A DNA stretch of 64,000 bases. It comes from Petrachloros mirabilis ULC683 (lineage in GTDB: Bacteria; Cyanobacteriota; Cyanobacteriia; Thermosynechococcales; Thermosynechococcaceae). The stretch spans positions 1-64,000 of the forward strand of contig NZ_WVIC01000001.1 of NCBI RefSeq assembly GCF_009939295.1, given 5' to 3'. Below are positions 60,192 to 64,000 of this stretch, piece after piece; positions within the stretch are counted from its first letter, which is position 1, and each line of letters begins with the position of its first letter. Both the position numbers and the translations under genes were made by a program. The notes under the pieces were generated by a model. That model had not been told where the DNA came from and searched no databases. It was given only the letters and a program-made list of their open reading frames with translations.

Positions 60192-63134
60192 ATGAGTAAT
60201 AAGGTAAGAATTTACGAATTGTCACGGGAACTCAATTTGGATAGTAAAGACATCCTGGCCGTCTGCGAACAGTTGAACATCGCAGCGAAAAGTCATAGCA
60301 GCACCATTACGGAATCGGATGCTGAGCAGATTCGCCAGTCCGCACAAAAAATATCGTCAAGCCCTGTCGGCCGTGCTTCTGCCCCCAAACACCGCCCTGA
60401 AGTATCCAATTCCCCACAGAGTGGATCACCCAAAGCGTCTAAGGTCATTCGACCCCGCAAGCAACAAATATTAGCGCTTCGCAAGCAGGGTGAGCAATCG
60501 GCTCCATCTGCCGATACTGGTGGGCAGGAGCCAGCTTCGCCTCAAAGACCGCCCACAGCACCAATTGCAAAACCAATGCGCCCTGGTGCCTCAGTGCCCT
60601 CTCCCCAGCGGGATGCTTCACCTCCTGTGTCAAGACCCAGGCTGACAACCCCGCCCGAAAGCGATAGACCACCAGCATGGCAAGCACCAGAGCCCACCTC
60701 TACCCCCTCGCCTGCGGTCTCGGATGAGACCTCTGCTCGTTCAGAGCCCACACCTCCAAGTTTGCTTGGCAAGCCCGTCCTGCGTCGCGCCCAAACGGAA
60801 TCGGCAGTTTCGCCTGTCTCACAGCCACAGTCCCTGGCCGATGAAGCGGCAGAGCCCACCCTGATTAAGCCCCAACGCCCCAAAGTGGTGCGAGTGAAAA
60901 GTGCCGCTGAGGTTGAATCCGCTTCAGATCAAGATGATCTATCAGACTCTGATATTGCCATCCTGGCTGATCCACTCCTTGACCCCGATCAAGAAAAGAC
61001 TAAGGCACTCAAGCTCAAGCGCCCCACCATTGGGCGACCCAAACACTTAGAGATAGATGATGCTGACGACGAAATTCAAGATCGACTCAATAAGCCAGCT
61101 AAAGGGCCGAAGTCTAGGCGTCGAACCCATGCTTCAGTTGAAGACGAAGAAGACGATGATCTCTTAGATGAGGAGCTTAACTCCAAATCGGCAGTAGATG
61201 TCAGCCAGTCTTTGGTTCGCCCACCAAAGCCCAAGTCAGCCTCAACGCCCTCCCGGCCGGTGTTGACCATGACCAGTCGCCCCAGTGCTGGAGGGCGACG
61301 AGGGTCTCGTCGAGATCATCGTCAAGAGACTGAGAAGACGGTAGAGCGGCCAACGCACCTCACGTTAACCCACGACCTGACCCTTCAGGAATTGGCTTCT
61401 AAGTTGATGGTTCCTGACACCGAGGTGATTAAGGCCCTATTTCTGAAAGGCATTGCCGCCAACATTAACCAAACCCTAGATTTGGCCATGGCGAAAACAG
61501 TCTCAGAAGAGTTGGGCGTTGAAGTTGAGATTGTTGAAGAAGCTTCCAGTGCCCGCAAGGTCACTGAGATGCTGGATGTTGGCGATCTAGAAAATCTGCA
61601 TCGACGCCCCCCTGTGGTCACGATTATGGGACATGTAGACCACGGCAAGACAACCCTGCTGGACTCCATTCGTAAAACCAAGGTAGCTCAGGGTGAAGCC
61701 GGGGGGATTACCCAACATATTGGTGCGTATCATGTAGACGTGCCCACGGAGCATAGCCTTCAGCAGGTGGTCTTTTTGGATACGCCGGGTCACGAGGCTT
61801 TTACTGCCATGCGTGCTCGGGGAACTCGGGTGACAGATATTGCCGTGCTGGTTGTGGCAGCGGATGATGGCGTTCGTCCCCAAACCATTGAGGCCATCAG
61901 CCACGCCAAGGCTGCTGAAGTACCCTTAATTGTCGCCATTAACAAAATGGACAAAGAAGAGGCACAACCTGACCGGGTGCAGCAAGAGCTAACCGAGTAT
62001 GGTTTGGTTCCCGAAGAGTGGGGCGGTGAGACAATTGTGGTTCCCGTGAGTGCTCTCAAAGGAGAAAACCTAGATAGCCTACTAGAGATGATTTTGCTGG
62101 TGGCTGAGGTTGAAGACCTGCAAGCCAACCCTGATCGACCCGCCAAAGGAACGGTGATTGAGGCTCATTTGGACAAGGCTAGAGGCCCAGTGGCCAGTCT
62201 GCTGGTGCAAAATGGAACTTTGAAAGTCGGTGATGTGCTGGTAGCTGGCTCAGTCTTTGGGCGAGTGCGGGCGATGATCGATGATCGAGGGGAGCGGGTT
62301 GAGGAAGCCAGTCCTTCCTTTGCGGTTGAAGTTTTGGGGCTAGGAGACGTTCCCGCTGCGGGGGATGAGTTTGATGTCTTCTTAGATGAGAAGGAAGCGC
62401 GTGCGGTTGCCAGTGACCGTGTGGATGCCCAACGGCAATCTCGCTTGCAGCAAGCGCTAACCTCTCGCCGAGTTTCCCTGGGCTCGTTCTCTGACCAAGC
62501 CCGCGAAGGGGAGTTGAAGGAACTCAATTTGATTTTGAAAGCGGATGTGCAGGGTTCGGTTGAAGCGATTTTGGGGTCTCTTGGACAGCTCCCTCAGAAA
62601 GAAGTTCAGGTTCGGGTTTTGTTATCTGCACCTGGAGAAATTAGCGAAACCGATGTGGATCTGGCGTCTGCGAGTAATGCGGTGATTGTTGGCTTCAATA
62701 CCAGCCTGGCTTCAGGGGCTCGTCAAGCTGCGGATGAGGCGGGGGTAGATATTCGAGATTACAACATTATCTACAAACTGCTGGAAGATATTGAAGCGGC
62801 GATGGAAGGTTTACTTGAGCCTGAGTTGGTGGAAGAAGCCTTGGGTCAGGCTGAAGTGCGGGCAGTCTTCCCGGTGGGCCGAGGGGCTGTTGCGGGGTGT
62901 TATGTGCAATCTGGCAAGCTGGTGCGCAACTGCAAGGTTCGCATACATCGTAACTCGCAGCTTCTCCATGAGGGCGTTCTCGATTCTCTGAAACGGATGA
63001 AGGAGGATTCCCGGGAAGTGAATGCTGGCTATGAGTGTGGGGTTGGCTTAGATTCTTTTAGCGCTTGGTCTGAGGGTGACCTGATTGAAGCCTTCCGCAT
63101 GGTGACGAAACGCCGGACGTTGAGTGCTAATTAA
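60192..63134 (+). CDS. infB: Translation initiation factor IF-2
   Basis: The 980-residue GTPase positions initiator tRNA on the 30S subunit. A short N-terminal IF2_N domain ([18 protein letters not shown]) is followed by a long, low-complexity Pro/Ser/Ala- and acidic-rich region (about 55-385), a second IF2_N ([15 protein letters not shown]), then the G domain: G1 [10 protein letters not shown]3 DTPGH, G4 NKMD, and SALKGENL. Domains II-IV follow, ending [20 protein letters not shown] 60192 has GGGGAGA upstream; an in-frame codon at 60,168 is unsupported. A 299-nt spacer separates it from ylxR and may hold an internal promoter. Confidence 0.96.
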   Translation: MSNKVRIYELSRELNLDSKDILAVCEQLNIAAKSHSSTITESDAEQIRQSAQKISSSPVGRASAPKHRPEVSNSPQSGSPKASKVIRPRKQQILALRKQGEQSAPSADTGGQEPASPQRPPTAPIAKPMRPGASVPSPQRDASPPVSRPRLTTPPESDRPPAWQAPEPTSTPSPAVSDETSARSEPTPPSLLGKPVLRRAQTESAVSPVSQPQSLADEAAEPTLIKPQRPKVVRVKSAAEVESASDQDDLSDSDIAILADPLLDPDQEKTKALKLKRPTIGRPKHLEIDDADDEIQDRLNKPAKGPKSRRRTHASVEDEEDDDLLDEELNSKSAVDVSQSLVRPPKPKSASTPSRPVLTMTSRPSAGGRRGSRRDHRQETEKTVERPTHLTLTHDLTLQELASKLMVPDTEVIKALFLKGIAANINQTLDLAMAKTVSEELGVEVEIVEEASSARKVTEMLDVGDLENLHRRPPVVTIMGHVDHGKTTLLDSIRKTKVAQGEAGGITQHIGAYHVDVPTEHSLQQVVFLDTPGHEAFTAMRARGTRVTDIAVLVVAADDGVRPQTIEAISHAKAAEVPLIVAINKMDKEEAQPDRVQQELTEYGLVPEEWGGETIVVPVSALKGENLDSLLEMILLVAEVEDLQANPDRPAKGTVIEAHLDKARGPVASLLVQNGTLKVGDVLVAGSVFGRVRAMIDDRGERVEEASPSFAVEVLGLGDVPAAGDEFDVFLDEKEARAVASDRVDAQRQSRLQQALTSRRVSLGSFSDQAREGELKELNLILKADVQGSVEAILGSLGQLPQKEVQVRVLLSAPGEISETDVDLASASNAVIVGFNTSLASGARQAADEAGVDIRDYNIIYKLLEDIEAAMEGLLEPELVEEALGQAEVRAVFPVGRGAVAGCYVQSGKLVRNCKVRIHRNSQLLHEGVLDSLKRMKEDSREVNAGYECGVGLDSFSAWSEGDLIEAFRMVTKRRTLSAN

Positions 63135-63430
63135 AATCTGGCCTTTGATTGGGGTTGCGATCTCGAAGTGCTCAGATGCCTGTTATGGTTGAAGTAACAG
63201 GTACTTGACCGAGGGGTCAAAACTCCTATCCATTGTGATTTCGTATTGTCAACAACAACGAGCCTAGGGAATGTCCGATAGGATAAGGGGGAATTAAGTT
63301 CTCCCCCAAATTAAAGTGTGGGTTGGCAAGTCTGTTTGAATCTCAGCGATTTTACTCATGTGGTTCGTCAGGTTCCTGCGCTAACCTGGTAGGTGACTGG
63401 TTCTAAGTAACCTTCAATCGAAACAAGCTT
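63135..63430. other. Spacer after infB with small hairpins
   Basis: CCTGTTA/TAACAGG (about 63,179-63,201) and TTGACC/GGTCAA (about 63,203-63,218) form two adjacent hairpins shortly after infB. GGGGGA/TCCCCC lies near 63,288-63,306. None is followed by a strong T-run. No gene is seen; the promoter of the next small gene must be here. Confidence 0.4.
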
Positions 63431-63631
63431 ATGTCTCCTCTTCTTTCAGCTCAATCTTCATCAAGTGCTTCAGATACCATCTGGCCAAGTTTGAAACGTG
63501 CGATCGCAGCTAGCCCTGGATTTCATCGCTGGGTGCTGGAGCGAGGGCTGGATGCCAATGCCAAAGACCCTGTTTTAGAGGGGTTGATCCGAGCCTATTT
63601 GCGCCAGACCTTAGATACTCTCGCCTACTAG
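63431..63631 (+). CDS. Small conserved cyanobacterial hypothetical protein
   Basis: The 66-residue product has a Ser-rich N-terminus and a conserved-looking helical core: WPSLKRAIAASPGFHRWVLE, then LDANAKDPVLEGLIRAYLRQTLDTLAY. I have a memory of similar small proteins in many cyanobacteria, of unknown function. There is no membrane span or signal. ATG 63431 lacks a strong ribosome site (AAACAAGCTT upstream). Its stop lies 4 nt from the stop of the convergent glycosyltransferase gene. Confidence 0.7.
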   Translation: MSPLLSAQSSSSASDTIWPSLKRAIAASPGFHRWVLERGLDANAKDPVLEGLIRAYLRQTLDTLAY

Positions 63632-63635
63632 AAGT

Positions 63636-64000
63636 TTATTTGTACTCCATGATTTCGCTGTGCTGGCCGCGAAGGCGGTTGACGTGAAATTGAAGTTGTC
63701 CCTGGAGTTCGGGGAATTTTCCCAAAACACAAAAAATGGCATAAAGTCCAGCAACTCGCATTTCCCGTTCGGGATGTTGCTGCGTTTGGTGCTGATAAAT
63801 TTTCCAACCTTGTAAGAGGTAAAGCCCCAGCCATCCCAAGGTTTTGGCTTTTAGGAGCGGGAACAAACCCATTCCGAAGCCGGGAATCAAGAGTGCCCAA
63901 ATCCAGGCTCGATGACTTTCCCGAATCCAAAATCGCTCTGGTTCCTGGCGGTGGAGCCAAGAGACTTCTGCATAAGCATGGCCTGCGCGCTGCGATCGCA
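63636..64000 (-). CDS. Family 2 glycosyltransferase, C-terminal part (runs off window)
   Basis: The frame is open from the window edge to the stop at 63,636, giving the last 121 residues. It reads AEVSWLHRQEPERFWIRESH, one or two membrane segments (AWIWALLIPGFGMGLFPLL; LGWLGLYLLQGW) and the ending LYAIFCVLGKFPELQGQLQF..EYK. This matches the C-terminus I recall for cyanobacterial membrane-associated GT2 enzymes, probably making cell-surface polysaccharide. The catalytic GT-A domain would lie outside the window. An overlapping frame in the same region is a shadow. Confidence 0.72.
   Translation of the reverse strand, partial: RSQRAGHAYAEVSWLHRQEPERFWIRESHRAWIWALLIPGFGMGLFPLLKAKTLGWLGLYLLQGWKIYQHQTQQHPEREMRVAGLYAIFCVLGKFPELQGQLQFHVNRLRGQHSEIMEYK

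Noticed and set aside
63628-63960. 110-residue minus-strand ORF at the right edge
   Set aside because: The overlapping frame ending at 63,636 carries the glycosyltransferase-like sequence and stays open to the window edge, so this one is a shadow.

Overview
The window reads as chromosome of a beta-cyanobacterium, probably a Leptolyngbya-like or other filamentous or mixed-morphology lineage. Grounds: many HIP1 octamers (GCGATCGC); ferredoxin-dependent nitrite and nitrate reductases behind a textbook NtcA promoter; a NirA with a C-terminal plant-type ferredoxin domain (known from Plectonema/Leptolyngbya boryana); the beta-carboxysome protein CcmP; MenG of phylloquinone synthesis; a DUF1816 protein; a cyanobacterial-type LexA box; and large WD40, TPR, pentapeptide and GGDEF/EAL proteins. 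No tRNA, rRNA or CRISPR array was recognised.

Layout. 0.2-6 kb: nitrate assimilation, with a HEAT-repeat NirB-like gene divergent from nirA-narB. 6-9.8 kb: an accessory stretch on the minus strand, with a GC-rich, foreign-looking cassette holding two broken genes joined end to end (methyltransferase and membrane protein), a SnoaL-like protein, two VOC proteins and a GNAT. 10-13.7 kb: a STAND NTPase with 14 WD40 repeats. 13.8-17 kb: a four-gene lipid cluster resembling E. coli ynbA-ynbB plus an acyltransferase and a methyltransferase. 17.4-19.1 kb: a membrane-anchored PstS-like protein paired with a PspA-like coiled coil. 19.3-23.8 kb: a cluster of three mononuclear-iron oxygenases (JmjC, AspH-type, Rieske) with an alpha-oxoamine-synthase-like PLP enzyme. 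24-27.5 kb: esterase, Ser/Thr kinase and DUF1816 protein. 27.8-31.4 kb: a Gld-type ABC exporter.

31.6-41.3 kb: hisF, an IS630 relic with nested repeats, a Sel1 protein, menG, a PAS-GGDEF-EAL protein, a second IF-3 that has no ATG/GTG/TTG start, ccmP, a pentapeptide protein and a hybrid response-regulator kinase. 41.5-46.2 kb: an RND efflux pump. 46.6-52.6 kb: ssb, birA, lexA (convergent and overlapping birA, with a LexA box upstream), murE, a glutaredoxin-like protein and a TPR protein. 53-57.5 kb: a FutC-like ATPase and a Nat/Bzt-type amino-acid ABC transporter lacking a binding protein. 57.6-63.1 kb: rimP-nusA-ylxR-infB behind a leader hairpin that looks like an attenuator. The right edge holds the C-terminus of a family 2 glycosyltransferase.

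Most genes are ordinary cyanobacterial housekeeping genes. The parts that look least described are the oxygenase/alpha-oxoamine synthase cluster, the ynbAB-like lipid cluster, the PspA/binding-protein pair, the non-AUG IF-3 paralogue and a structured-RNA candidate near 52.8 kb. GC-rich palindromic repeats and short terminal-inverted-repeat elements occupy most of the gene-free stretches.
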